Below are positions 1-13,498 of a DNA stretch of 64,000 bases, one piece after another; position 1 is the stretch's first letter; every line of letters begins with the position of its first letter. Source of the DNA: Scleromitrula shiraiana (lineage: Eukaryota; Ascomycota; Leotiomycetes; Helotiales; Sclerotiniaceae); NCBI GenBank assembly GCA_028455995.1, contig JABELC010000004.1:992001-1056000 (forward strand), in the 5' to 3' direction. Made by a program: the position numbers and the translations under genes. The notes beneath the pieces were generated by a model. That model searched no databases, was not told the DNA's origin, and saw only the letters and a program-made list of their open reading frames with translations.

Positions 1-559
1 CAGAAACCGTAATAGTGGAAGTAACGGGAGCAGCGCAAGATTCATCACTTGGGGCGGGAGCAGCCTCAGTAGTTGCGGTGCTTGAAGCAGCTTCTGTTTT
101 ACTGGCTGCAGATGATGAATAATCAGATGCTACAGCAGCTCCTCCGGCTGCGGCGGTGATATCATCCGCGGTGGCATCTTCTGCTAGGAGGTTTTGGGTG
201 AATATACATCCTGGTTCGTCATCTGCGGTGTCACAAGTGTGGCCTGCGGCTGTTGGATCACAGATCTAGAGAATTTGGATTAGTCTCATGTTATACATAT
301 GCATACACTTTAAATGAACAATGCCATGGGAAAACTCACAGTTTCAAGAGCAAAAGTACTAGAAAGAAGAGCATCTTGAGGATTAGCCCCAACAGAAGCA
401 AGTTGTTTAGCAGGCGACAAAACAACCGCCTTATTAGTAGCAGCCGCATTAGGAGAAGCAGGATCTTGATGTTGTTGAACGGCCGAAATCTCAGGATTAA
501 TGTACTCGTCATCTATCTGAGATATCGTAAGATACTCATCCGATTGTACTGATGTACTC
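1..559 (-). CDS. Partial Cys- and Ser/Ala/Thr-rich protein, probably extracellular or cell-wall type
   Basis: Two exons are visible (559 to 340 and 265 to the left edge), joined in phase 0 across an intron with donor GTGAGT and acceptor CTAG. The downstream exon encodes Cys residues in an ICDPTAAGHTCDT context, a further DEPGC, then an Ala/Ser/Thr-rich linker and another ESCAAP before the window ends. This composition is typical of fungal secreted or GPI-anchored wall proteins, but that is inference from composition only. The reading frame is open upstream to an acceptor-like TTCTAG at 560-565, so the true start and any signal peptide probably lie in an earlier exon between about 600 and 1130. 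I could not resolve it. The 3' end is outside the window. Confidence 0.5.
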
Positions 560-570
560 CTAGAAATCAT

Positions 571-1326
571 TGTTGGAACTAATACCTGCCACGCGCAACT
601 AGCAGTTATCTTGAAGATATCTACTTTGATAGTGGAGACACATAGGTAATTAATCTATCCTTATTTCAAGCTTCATGTGGATGGTCTATTCGTGGGGTCG
701 AGTGGAGATGCGATACCCAAGTGTAAGATAATTGTATCAATTATCCAACCCCAAATTGGACGGGAAGCATGAAGTCTGTATTCAGAACTCGAATTCAATT
801 GAAAACATACATACTGTACTAAACTTACATATTTCAAGACATGAACCTCAGTTCAAGTAAAATCGATTGATTATCCAATGAAAGCATAGTAAATCATAAG
901 TTTCTAGAAGTATCAGACAAAATTATGGTGTTGTAACCATCAAGCCAAAACGGATAAATAGACATGGGCACGGTGCCACTAAGCGATGTTTGGTAAGTCT
1001 TACAGTACTTAAGAGCTTTCAGGTAATATTCAAACGTTTACTTACTCACAGGAGTTCGTCTCAAGACTAATAGTGCGGTGGTATTGGTATCCATTTTCCA
1101 CATGATATCCATGGATTGAGCGATTTATTGATTTTTCATTGATAATATATTATACGTCTACTCGAGTACAATCAATGCCACGATTTCCATCTCCACTTCA
1201 AGGAGCGTGGAACTGGATCTTTCGTCATTACTGCTTCCATGTCCAATCACATCACATCCCATCCCATCCCCAATCTCAACTCATATTGTTCCGACATAAC
1301 TCCTTTATTCTTCTCTGCCACATCAA
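571..1326. other. Intergenic region; may hold upstream exons of the left-edge gene
   Basis: No ORF with family similarity is seen. A donor-like GTGAGTAAGT on the minus strand near 1040, preceded by a short ATG-initiated frame, could be a first exon of the left-edge gene, but a consistent join was not found. Confidence 0.3.
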
Positions 1327-3151
1327 TTACTCCCCCTTTTTCCTCTCCTCCTTTATCGTCTTCCATCTCATAATCCAACATGCGATCGGAAAGAGCACCG
1401 TGTTGATAGCGCACCAGGCGAATAAGATACCGAAATTGAGTCCGATGCGGGAATGGATGTCGAATAGGATTGTTCTGCTTGCTTCGACGACTAATTGGGA
1501 ATTAGTATCTGGGTAGGAAGATGATAGAGGGACAGCAGCAAGGAGGAGAAACTTACTATTGTGTAGAGGCCATGCATATCCCCAACCGTAGAAGCCGGGT
1601 GCTAACGTGAGGGAATAGAATGATGTTGATACGTTTGTTATGACCCAGAAGATGAGCCAGAATGCTGTCCACTGCAGTTTTGATGTAGTCAGTTACCTAT
1701 ATTTTCATTTTCTTTCTTGATATAGACTGTTCATCGTGATATCTCTTTACTTCACGTTTCGCGTATCGTCGTCTTCATCCCATCTTCTCCACTCATAGAA
1801 CAAATCCCGAATACGTATTCACAGTGGGAAGAGGGTATAATGATAAGGGAAAGATAGAAAGACAAAAAAACTTACTGGCTGTCCAACAATCATGGCAACA
1901 TTCTCACAAGCCAACCCCAAAGCAAACATCCCCACCCAATTGACCATCCAATAAACCGGGAAACTACCCCTCCCATATCTCGTCCCCATCCAAACCTCTG
2001 TCTCCGGACCCCTCCCAGTAGAAAAGTCAATCTGAAACCCCAAACTAATAAGTGAATAAAAGAGACTCAGAAAGAAATACGCCATAATAGTAGCCACCCA
2101 TCTCCAAATAACCAACTGATAGAATTTTATCGGTTTATGGCCTTCGTTTTTCGTAATTAGCTTACTGTGGATTGGAAGGTAGAATTCAAAACTGAAGAAT
2201 GAGATTATTATAAGGTAGATTAGACCGATGCTTACGGCGGGGGTAGAGACGGGCGGGAAGAAGGGGCGGAGATTGTAGGTTGAAAAACCAATGGCGGGGG
2301 AGAGGGCTTGTGGATTATTGGCTATGTTGGTGGTTATTGTGTCAGTGGCGGAAGAGAGGACGCGAGAGGTCCAGTAGGTGCCGAATTGACTGGTGATGAG
2401 GGTTTGGAAGGATGTTAGTTGTGGGGTTATGTAGTTGGAATGAGTGGATTCGTCGCGGGCTTGGACGTAGATGGTTTGGGCGATTCCCATGGGGTCGAAC
2501 GAGGTGTTGCCGTTTTGGATGGCATCCTGTAATAGGGTTGTTGCATTTGCGTTGATTATTATTGCCTGTTCACATTAGCATTCCATTTGATAAACATAAG
2601 AACTCCTGAAAATAGAAGCAAGAGGAGAATAACAACTCACGGCCCAGCATTTCTGATCATAGACTGCCCTTCTAACCGCCATGGGATCATAGCCAAAACT
2701 CTCCGCACTCACACTCCCCCATCCTACTGTCCCACTAGGCTTGACCATATTTTGCGCAGCTTCCACGATCATCGGCCCAACAATTGGTGTAGTATCTGTG
2801 TAAGGAGCAACCTGGCCATCAAAATCTACAACCCATACCACGAGTGCCGACATATTCTGCTCAACTCTGAAGAGAACTCCCCAATACAAAGAGAGGATTG
2901 CTAAGATAACGGTAGATAGAATGAGAGCTGCAATAGATTCTTAGTGAGGACTTAATGAGAGAGTATATGAATGGAAGAAGATACATACTTGTAATAACCC
3001 ATCCTTTGAAAACTTCATTTCTAACTGATTTTAATTCTCTATCCCAGAATCCAACAGGGTAGTTTGCAAGAATTCCCTTATCACCCTTCTCTGCTTCATT
3101 GTTATTTGCACTGTCTTCATTGCGGAGATTTTCCTGGCTTGTATTCGCCAT
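1327..3151 (-). CDS. SNG1/DUF3533-family membrane protein
   Basis: Five exons (3151-2989, 2927-2641, 2565-1876, 1671-1557, 1508-1327) join in frame to a 478-residue protein ending in TAA. All introns are GT-AG. The N-terminus is hydrophilic and leads to FWDRELKSVRNEVFKGW, then a first membrane segment and YWGVLFRVEQNM. A large extracytoplasmic domain follows, containing VVDFDGQVAPYTDTTPIVGP and YDPMAVRRAVYDQKCW. About five hydrophobic segments close the protein. One membrane anchor, a long loop and a C-terminal multi-pass block is the layout of the yeast nitrosoguanidine-resistance protein Sng1 and the fungal DUF3533 family. The molecular role is unknown; it acts at the plasma membrane in yeast. 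The last residues are charged (IKEERKKGE). The start Met is the first in frame. Confidence 0.85.
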
Positions 3152-3991
3152 GGAGAATGGATTTCGGATATCTATTACTTATTAAGAATGAAGCAAGGAA
3201 AAGTATTCTTATGAATATTTAAGTAAAAGAAAAGTAATTACAATGTAAAGATAAAGGAGTAGAGGAACAATATGGTATTTTATTTACATACATTCATGGT
3301 AGTAGCTACCCTAACAGAAACGGCCTTATCATTCTTTCCAGTGATAAAAATTGATCTCTACCTATTATCTAGCCTTCTAACTGCCGGCTTCAGGGTAAAA
3401 GATCCAATACAATCGTGGAATAATCAACAAATCGATATAAAATCGATCTTGAACTCCTAGACTTCTAGCAGCTCAATATTCAAATCAATGATGTCAACAT
3501 CTCAAATATAATCTCGATGATCAGTATCCCGCAGGAAGAACCATGAACGAGGCGTATTTTCGTCATTGTAAGTTAGGTAGGTCCAGATGTCCGAGCACTT
3601 GGTTCTAAATACGCCGCTGATGCATCCATCAATTGAGTGCTCTCGAAAACAATTCGAGTAGATGTTGATTCTACATTTTTTGATATTGATGCTGACGACT
3701 ATTGAAATATCTGCATGAAAGTGCATCGATGATTGTATGGTAAATGTAAATCTGATGATACTGCCAACTGCTTATGGTGGATGTTGTGGGTGTATGAGGT
3801 CAACTCTAGGCATTTATGAAGCCAAATCTGGGGACTTATTAATGGAGCAGAGCCGCCCCCGCGTCGCGCAAACCAATTCCATATACTGTATCAATATGTT
3901 GAATTAACGACATCTTAACCACGACAATGGTATAGTATGATTATAATTTGGATGTAGGATATAACATGTCGCAAAATTGAAATAATCAGCA
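3152..3991. other. Intergenic region between divergently transcribed genes
   Basis: This 840-bp stretch separates the SNG1-like gene (minus) from the MFS transporter (plus) and must hold both promoters. Short ORFs at 3272-3460 and 3502-3726 have no family features and are treated as chance. Confidence 0.4.
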
Positions 3992-5858
3992 ATGGTGATG
4001 CAAGATTTTCATAAATTAGCAGAACGAAAGGAAGAAAGTCGAGAACAAAAACAACAGCCGTACGATTCTGAGTCCCCTCCTTCGAGTACTACATCTGCAT
4101 CTGCGGCGCATCTTACACCGGATTCGAACGATTCAGATGATGAATTGGATGGATATGAGTTGGATCTAGAGGATGGGAGTGAGAGTTATGAACTACAAAA
4201 GAGAAATACTCGAGGAGATGGGGAAGATGAACGTGGAGGAAGAAGAATGAGTGCATCATCTACACAATCATATCAATTATATACACCAGATGAGGAACGA
4301 GCTGTTATTAAAAAATTTGATAAGAAATTGGTTTTGTTTGTTGCCTTATTATATATGTTAAGCTTTTTGGATCGATCAAGTAAGGATTTCTGTTCTTTCA
4401 TCTCTTGTTTGAATGCCCCTCTTGTCGTTTGTTCTTTCATCTGAACCCTCCATTATGATGAATACACATATCAGACCATAGAAATCATGTACTAATTCAG
4501 TGATTACAGATATTGGAAATGCAAAAATAGCCGGACTAGAAAAAGATCTCCATTTAGACTCGAATCAGTACGAATGGGTCATAACCGCCTTCTACATTGC
4601 CTATATCCTCTTCGAGTGGATGTCCATACTTTGGAAGATAGTTCCCGCGCATATATACATAACCGTGATAGTTTTCTCGTGGGGAATAATAGCTTCTCTG
4701 CAAAGCATCAGCACTTCCTTCGGCAACCTCCTAATCTTCCGCACTTTGCTCGGAATCGGCGAGGCTGGATTTACAGGTATACCATTTTATCTATCATTTT
4801 TCTTCAAGCGGGAAGAACTTGCCTTTAGGACTGGAATCTTCCTAAGCGCAGCACCACTTGCTACTTCATTTGCTAGTTCACTCGCGTGGTTGATTGTTCA
4901 ATTGGGCAAACATCTCCCAATTGCTCCTTGGAGATTGCTATTTTTATTAGAGGGATTTCCGAGCATTTTGGTAGCTCTTGTAGCTTGGAATTATATACCG
5001 GATTCTCCATCCACAGCATCATATTTGACTCGGCGCGAGAAGAAAATTGCTCGTTTACGACTTCGTCATGAATCCTCGTATGCATCTTCCAAAACCAAAA
5101 ACAAATCTCAACCCCCAACTTCAGGATTGAAATTATCCGAAATAATCTCTACTCTAGGAGATCCCAAAGCGATCCTCACATCCCTCATTTTCTTCCTCAC
5201 AAATATGTCATTCAGCAGCATGCCCATATTCCTCCCCACAATCCTCCACTCAATGGGCCACACCCCCGCAAAATCCCAAGCCCTCTCCGCCCCACCCTAC
5301 CTCATTTCCTTCCTAACCATCCTCCTAACATCCCACGTCTCCGACCGTTACCGCTCCCGCTCCCCCTTCCTAATCTTCCACTCTCTCCTCTCCTCCCTCG
5401 GCTACACCATCCTCTCCCTCCCTTCCTCCCTCCTCTCCCCTTCCTCTCCAATCCGCTACCTGGCCATCTACCCCGCGTGCATTGGTTTCTTCTCCGTCAT
5501 CACACTCACCATAACATGGTCTATTAACAATCAACCGAGTGATTCGAGGAAGGGGGCTGCGTTCGCAATGATGCAGATGCTAGGACAGTGTGGACCGTTG
5601 GTGGGGGTGAGACTTTATCCTGAGAGGGATGCGCCGGCTTATAGGAGGGGGATGGGGGTCTGTGCAGGGGTTATGATGGGGGTTGCGGGGGTGGTGGGTG
5701 TGCTTAGGTGGTGGTTGGGAAGAGAGAATAGAAGGTTGGATGGGGAGGAGGGAGTTGTGGATGAAGAAGGGGAGGGGGAGGAGGGTGAACGACTTGTTGG
5801 GGACAGGAAAGAGAAGAGAAGGGGGAGGGGAGGGAATTCTTTTAGGTATATGTTGTGA
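3992..5858 (+). CDS. MFS transporter, anion:cation symporter (allantoate/nicotinate permease-like)
   Basis: Two exons (3992-4379 and 4510-5858) give 578 residues. The join restores the family signature FLDRSNIGNAKIAGL across the intron (donor GTAAGG, acceptor ACAG). The long hydrophilic N-terminus (about 110 residues) is rich in Ser, Asp and Glu. About 12 membrane segments follow, with the family features YEWVITAFYIAYILFE, RTLLGIGEAGF and PWRLLFLLEGFPSI. FLDRSNIGNA and EGFPS are typical of the Dal5/TNA1 group that imports organic anions such as allantoate, nicotinate or related acids; the substrate cannot be assigned. The C-terminal third switches from very C-rich to very G-rich coding sequence around 5550-5640, and the tail is a highly charged Glu/Arg/Gly-rich stretch. 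An unrecognised late intron within the tail is possible. Confidence 0.85.
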
Positions 5859-6112
5859 TGTTTTGTTTTAATATTGGATATCCCCTTGGAAATCTATCAC
5901 TCAATTTATATTTCTAGATTCACAGGCACGTACAAACAAGAAATATATCAATAGTGAAAATGTCTCATTAAGGCATCAATACACAAAACGCTAGTCGACA
6001 TCATAAAACCGCCGTTCCGCTGAAAGTTATCTCTCCTCATCCATTCATCATCCATCATCCACTATCCACCATTCATCAACACTAAAAACCCGAAACCCAA
6101 CCAACACCTAAC

Positions 6113-8762
6113 TCACTCATCCCCCCTCCCACCGCCAGCACCACCAGCACTCCTGCCATCTCCAACACCAACCCACCACTCCCTCCTAACATCCCTCCAC
6201 AACCTCTCCAAAACTTCATGTCCCGACCCCTCCAACCCATAAACCCTTAATCTCCTCCTCTTAGCCAGTAATTTTTCTAGTTCGAGGAATGTGCAGATGA
6301 ATTTTCGAGCTTGTTGTTTGGGGATTTGGGTGCATTTCTTATCTTCAGATTTATCCTTGTTCCTAGATGTATCGCTGTTGGTAGGTTGATTTCTATGCTC
6401 ATACTCATAGTCATATTCGTTTGGAATTTGAGTTTCATCCTGGGATGGAATTGAATACGAATAAGAGTTTTTGTGTTGGGGTGAATGAGAATGGGGACAA
6501 AGAGGAGAATGCGGAAGAGAATAACCATGTAAGCAGATCTCCAAACTCTCGAGTTGACCAGGCTTAATATAGCATTTTAGGACATTAGTAGCTGATACTA
6601 AAACATCGGGATCCATGCAGTTGTTGGTTGTGGCGATTAATTTGATAGATTTTATATTTGAGGTTGTAATGGGGTTGAGTTTTTGAAATACTTTGTGTGT
6701 CTATTGGTTGATATGGATATGGGTTAGCTTCATTGGTTCCGGGATATATGGAGATGTGATAGATGAATAGGTAGACAAGTAGGGGAGATTAAGGAAAGAA
6801 AACTTACACGACGAAAATGCAAACACCTACCATGACAGCAAGAATCCACACAATGTTGATGTCTCCTTCTCAACACGCCTTTCGTTCGGTTTTTTAATCT
6901 CGTCATACGATCCTATCTCGTAAACTCCTCAGCATTACAAGCTTTCTTCTCACAACATTTAGAGAAAAACAGAAGAAGCAAAAAACGAGAAAAACTCACA
7001 CGATCCCTTCGGCTCTGCTCTCTAACCTCCCTATAACAATTCGAGCATCCAATATCCTCAATATCAAAAACCCACGATCTGCCCCTCCCTAGTTCTCTTA
7101 CCGCCGTATAATCAGCAGAGTTATCGGCAACTTGGGAACATCGTTTTTTGCCGTTAATGCGGAGGTGTATGGATTCCGAGGGTGTTTGTGTATCCGGGTG
7201 GAGAGATCCGGTGCGGATGTAATCGAGGAGGATATCTCCTGACATTTGGCTCGAGAACACTTGTGAATGATTGGAATCTAGCCACATGTTCAGTCCAGGA
7301 GAGGGTACTTGTACTGTGTTTACGATACAAGAGTCAGAGGCTCGATGTCTCAAGTTTTCTAGTGCAGGTTGGAGGTTTGAATCTTGGTGGGTTTCGCGAT
7401 CGTTTGGCGGACTTTGAGTTATTGCGTTGCTTTTTCTAAAATCTGCCCGTTCTATTGCTTCTTGAATATAGGAGTTGATTCCTCCGGATTTGTCGAATTC
7501 ATGAGATAATTCTGGTTGAGAAATCATGAGCTCTTGATGTTTGTAATCGTTAAATCCATCGGGAAAGTCAAGTAGAGAGGTTGACAACTCACTATCTTCA
7601 TGGTTTTTTGTGTCTGTCTCGTCGATTTTTTCCTTTCTGAATCTCAATTTTTCCTGAGTGTTGATCTGTTCATCCAACTTGAAAGTTTGGACTGCCGTAC
7701 TCTCATTATCAACTATTTCAGGAATTGTTGATTGTCAACAGTTATACATATCAGATTCAGAATCACTCGGATTATCTTGACATGGCTTCCCATGCAGAAT
7801 CTCAATCCCGGTCGAAACATCGAGGCCCCAGAGTATGCCTTGTAGTACATGTTCAAGTGCATGATCCTCATTTTGAACCACCCCCCGAGTAATCTCTCCC
7901 ATCTTGGAAGACTCGCCAGTTAAATTCTTATACGAATATGATTTTGATGGGAATTGTTGCCATTTTGGTTCCTCCTCATCCGGAGATTCTAGCATACCAG
8001 CAGGTCGTGCGAGCTTTGGACATCTTGGGCCTCTGGTCCAGTGATCTTCATTGTCTGAAGATCCGGTGCTCATTCGTTTATTCTTTCCTTTCATCATTCG
8101 GACTGATTCGGCCTGTAATTTCAGTGAAGCACCAGGTGAGGAAGGATCCATGGTAGCGTCTCTCTCTGTCGAGATTTGGCCTCTCCTCATAAGGGATGGC
8201 CTTTGATCACGCTTAGATCCCGAATCACGACGCATTGTCTCGCCACCATTAGGCTCTTCCATTATTGAGTCGAGCTTAATCCCTTCTCTATGATCATCAT
8301 CTGCATCATTTGAATCGGGTTCGTGTTGATGTATCAAGCTCAGGCTGTTCGTATCTTTCTTGTTTCTTTCGATGGCAACACGAGACGTATCAACGGGTAC
8401 TTTATAAGAGTTCAAGCTGCTATTATGTTCGTCTCGCTCATGATTCGAATGTTTATCTCGATTTCTTGTTTCATTGACTTTGATACTGAGCATCGCTTGA
8501 AACATGTCAACCACAAATACACGAAATATAGAACGAGATACTTACGTTGTACAACGTTGGAATCTTCACAGTCCTTTCGAGCCAAAGTTCTTACACACTC
8601 ATCTTCTAGTGAGGATAGTTCACTATCACTAAGCGTATCCTCGAATTCATCCCAAATTTCTCGAAGGATTGCTGAAGCTGGCGCAGAAATATTCGTTTTA
8701 TCCATTTTATCTTCCTCTTTCTCAAGCCAGTTGGCGAAGAATGGATCATCGCTTGAATTCAT
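6113..8762 (-). CDS. Hypothetical low-complexity protein (or two genes); contains an in-frame TGA
   Basis: I do not recognise this gene. Exons 8762-8546, 8495-7000, 6912-6808 and 6700-6113 join in one continuous frame (2406 nt) with GT-AG introns. The frame is interrupted once, by TGA at 7737-7735. Upstream of it are 325 residues: MNSSDDPFFANWLEKEEDK at the start, acidic stretches, then polar low-complexity sequence. Downstream are about 475 codons with a Cys/His-rich patch (CSNCYREV, then HQHCVDSCCHGRCLH) and a more ordered segment after it (MDPDVLVSATNVLKCY). The patch might bind metal. The stop may be spanned by a small unrecognised intron, separate two genes, or be a true nonsense mutation. 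The C-terminus is Gly/Arg-rich. Confidence 0.5.
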
Positions 8763-11700
8763 GGTGATGAATGTTTGATTAAGATGCGACAGTAGATGTA
8801 AAGTTATGAGTGAGTGTATTGAGGTCGAGTATCCAATAAAATGAGTGATAATGAATATTATTCTATAACAATTGTTATTGATGATGTTGTATTATTTGTT
8901 TGAGAGAAGTATTTTATCAATATTGACTGCGTAGTTAATCGTTATTTATGGGAATTGGCAGTCGCGAGTTTGAGAACAACATTAGGCTATTGAGCAGGTG
9001 CTCTTTCGAGACCACATCAACTAAAACTACCCAATCCACAACACGAAAACTCAATTCATTGAATAACAATCAGATACAAGTCTACCTGCTCATTTGTATT
9101 AAGTACTATCTTGATGTATTAACCACGATCTAAGATTTCACCACCTCGTGCCATCTCAGGCTTCCAACATATCTCTTCGTCGCATCATCAAATGGCGTCA
9201 ACTAGACACCATACTATCAGGTCTTAAGAAGTATCATCCCAAATTCAAACATAACATTCATATAATTCTGTATTAAACTTAAGATTCTATCTACGCTTTG
9301 CGACCACCCCCCAATTACTGCCCCCAACTTTCCCTAAAAACGGCAGCATCTCCGCCTCTTGTCAGCGAAACTACTGTCCTTTGTTACTCTATATTTCTGA
9401 CGTATGCAGTGTTGTTCACTATCACAATTACGTGCATTGATCTACATTCAAATTTACTCCACGCCAATCCACTCGGTACCGTAGTTGGATGTTGTATTGA
9501 ATATGCCACTGGGGAAATTGGAGCAACTTGGGTAAGGGAGATGATGCAGCTAGTCTGAGAGCAATGCCAAATGCTAAATTGCATTACAGACAATGATATA
9601 AGTAAAATAAGAAAAAGAAAATACCAACTTTCATGTGTATTGAGGATTGAAATATCGGTATTGTCTTGTTGTTCTTTCCCCATTCATGTGAATCTATTCA
9701 TCGACATATAAACTAGACATAAATGGGATTTTTCAAGAATTAAATAAAATAACATCCATGAAATCTACCTCAGTGACTGCTAATTCACCCAGAAACAATG
9801 CGTAGGGTGGTCAATCTTGCCCAGACTGCAGACATTGCGCCTTAGCTGTTGGTAGGATTTCTGCAATACATCTGTATACATGGGCAGACATATCACAACG
9901 AAACAATCACCTACCCCCTGGGTTAACAGCATGGAGAATCATAGTTCGCCATTAACTAATGAGAGAAGAATCTCCATGCATCTTTATCAAAAAACTAGAA
10001 CATTGTGGGGTTGTGGTTGGGTAGCCCGTTGACGTATGTATTAGCGCATCAGCACGTGAGCAAGCAATGTTTCTTCCCACGAATTCGATCAAACCTCACT
10101 ATCTCAATTCAATTTATCCTTCTATCAATACGCATAATTTTGGTATCCTGAACAGCGATTGTACCAGAATCTGCAATGACGAGATTCACGATATCATCGC
10201 CTATGTATTGAGCCAGTCATTAATTGAGATGGGTTCAATTTTTTAACGACGAGTAACACAAAACAAAAATGAGCTTGGAATCTGACAGATGCAGAACAAT
10301 CAAAGTATGAAAGCTTCAAATCTGCCAGTCTTCCTCACTATACACTCCTAATTTCTTCAACCACTCTATGCAATTAACTGAAATTGATTGAATACAATCA
10401 GATCATTTCTCGGTGTCGCTCCGGTCATTATCTTAGAATGGCGGGTCGGGTACAGTCATACCACAAATATCCAATATTGTCGAGCCGTATAGAATTGATT
10501 CTCACTCAAATATAGGGATATATTCCGATCGTCTTATCCTCAGTTTTCAATCTTTATTTCTAAGTCTGGAAAGGTCGGTGTTCGGGCCGTCGTCGCCATG
10601 GCAAGTTTAAGCCATCATAGAATGGATAGCATAAGCACGGGAATGGCGTTGGATTATCATCATGGCAACGAGAATACCAATTTAATTCGGGAAGTTCCTC
10701 GGCAGTGAAACTTGCGGTGAAATTTGCGGTATGTCAGCAATCTTACAGGATCTTTCGGAATGGGTATATTGAAATCAAGCGAACATTTCCTTGAGAAAAT
10801 CCCTGGATAGGACCACCCCTGATTAAGCGATCAGGGAACTTCTGTATCTTTTGACGCCACAATACTGCGTTTCATCCATCTGCATTTACCTCGCCGCTCA
10901 AAAAGTTCCTTGTTATCCTAAATCGGGGATGTCCAAATGGCATCGACCTTCTAGGAATCACGCCGTACCGCCACATCAGGATTCATGCATCAGCGCCAAC
11001 TCCGCCCACGGTTGAATAAACCGCGCATAATACAACAAACACACGTGTCAGTATGGTTATCTATTTCTGTAAGATGATACCGTATTCTTGCATTCCTATC
11101 GAACATGCCATCCATATGTTCTTTCTTTAACGTTGACACGTGGCGATAGAAGAGTTGATATGGTGGCACAGGGAGTTTCAAACTTATTTGATCCTGTCAG
11201 ACTATAGGGCTGGCTATTTCTATTGACTAAGAAATTGCGGAATGACTAAATAGAGGAGGCTGGAGTCTGACATACAGTCCATCTATGTTCTAATGATATT
11301 AGAAAGTTATATTTTTGTTGGTGTCATTTTTGCTATCATCGGTAGGTACCATTTTTGATGCTTTTAGAATTCAAATCTTTCGGATCTTGGTTATCCGAGC
11401 AGTTTCATTTCATTGCTCCTACTTTGATAGATCCCCCAACATAGGTCATGTTCGTGACCTGGATTCACGACTGGAAAGGTCAGGGTCATACGCCACTTTA
11501 AGTTCTATTGCTTGTATATAACTATCTAACTTATTTGAGTAGCTTTTCCAAAGGCAGGTATAATACCCAATTGAGTCACATCTCATTTCAAACTAACCAC
11601 AAGATGAATGACTTCCTTTTTAGGTAAATCAGATAAATTAGTAGTTAACGTGAAGAAATCAGCAATGTCATCCAGGTACACTCGCTAGGCATACCATCTT

Positions 11701-13400
11701 GGCGGACCGGGCGTTTTACCTCCAAGACCAGGCTTCTAAATATCTAATTCCTCAGGCAAGAATGGTTAGAGTTGCCAGTGACTCAACTTCTCTCCGTAGG
11801 GCATCACAGTGACGATGGTACAGATGAAAATACTCGCTATCATGCAAGGAATTATTTACACTTGTGGCCATCTGTCCTGTGTTATTCGAGTCACTAAGGT
11901 TGATCCTAGTAACATACCATGAAAAGGCAACTTTCAAGAGTATCATTCTTTCCTCACCTACACTGGCACCCTTTCGAACTTTAGGCTTCCATCAGGCTGT
12001 GCTAAAAATTTGACGCCCGATGGTACTGTACATATGAATTTGCATTGAAAAAAACCTCTTCAGTGACATTCATTCCGGTGAGGATATATAGAAGGTACTT
12101 GATATGCTGCAACCAAAACCTTGTGGAAATTGACTGAAAGTTCTCACCGAACATCCCATGAACAATTGAGAGTCACTCTTGGTCGCCAATGCCTTGGAAA
12201 TGAATGCCGGTGACTACTTATCGGCAGTTGCATCATGATTAGCAAATTTTCCTCCCATTCCGAAGGCCACTAAACAAGGAAATTTCAGTATCAGGCAGCA
12301 CATAAACGCGTATACTGGGGCGATGTGAGGAGATAGTTTTTGCATCTCAGAGGGAAACTGACATCCTGTAAAATTTAATCAAAACGATTAACTCACAGTG
12401 TAACAATGTTTCCTTGATCGATGTTGTAGTAAAAACTAGGGTTCTTTGGGTAGTTTCCGGACCTCACTTCAAGGTATCTATATTGCCACAATTGTCGTCC
12501 CCTTGCTCAACGTGATAAATAATGCCACAATGAGAAGAATATTTCATAACTTCTTATTTTCGATCAAAACACAGATAATCATTTCATTTGAAATGGTACC
12601 ATTCTTTGCTGCTGCTAATCTACATTTTCCAGCATATACAGTCACGCTTCTAACCAAGCCGTGATAATAACCGTGAACCTAAATCGATAAGCTAGTAACG
12701 ACTAAATATTGACCTTAATGTAGATGATCTAGAATGTTCTCCATAAAGGACCTTCTAGCCTGATTCATCCATCTTGTCCGAATCCATTTCATCGTATACC
12801 GTATAATCTCAACAAACCGAGCTTCATATTAACCCGATATAGAATAGAGTAGCCCCTCTCCCGCCATCAACCATACTCAAAGTAGTAGTAGATTTACAAA
12901 ATTTGAGTTTGAAAGATATCCACATTGCTTTTTCTTCCAATTGGATCCCAAGCCTTATGGGAATTCTATCCTATATCGAATTAAAGTAAAGCTCAGTTTG
13001 CTGGGATTATACGGTATACTAGTACCAAACATCAAATATCAAATCGGCTAGATCCTAACTATAACCCTATTCAAAAAACTCAATATTCGCCTATTCATCT
13101 CCAAAATAAACTAACTCAACCTAATTTGTCTATCTACACTAGCTCCCGTCCCTTAGCCCCCATCTTCCGCCCAGACGAACAAATCCCTACCGGCCCACCC
13201 CGTCCGTCGACAATTAGCTACCTAACTAACTAAACAAGTCATAAATGTAAAACTCTATTCTTCTCAGCTGATCATATCATCTGCCAACATATGTTTATCC
13301 ATCTATCCAAAGAATCTACAATAGTTTATCTATCTTCTTGTCTTCAAATCATCAAGCATCGCAACAGAATCAAAATAAATCAACATAAAACAAACCAAGA
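8763..13400. other. Gene-poor region, no recognisable coding sequence
   Basis: All ORFs are short and lack family motifs or codon-like structure; the longest, around 9298-9683, overlap on opposite strands with none convincing. No tRNA-like box pair was found. Part of it may be 3' flanking or non-coding transcribed DNA near medA. Confidence 0.4.
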
Positions 13401-13476
13401 GATGCAATGCGACCCCTCCTCAAGTTCAAGTCCCCCACTTTTCAAAAATAAACCACAGATGATCAGCATTTGCTTG

Positions 13477-13498
13477 TTCGTTCGTTCGTTCGTTCGTT
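13477..13498. repeat. (TTCG)n microsatellite
   Basis: Five consecutive TTCG units. Shortly downstream, around 13548-13580, is a short degenerate GCATCTGCGTCA repeat. Confidence 0.9.

Noticed and set aside
9298..9683. Opposing 86- and 99-codon ORFs
   Set aside because: Mutually overlapping, no conserved motif, hydrophobic only by composition.
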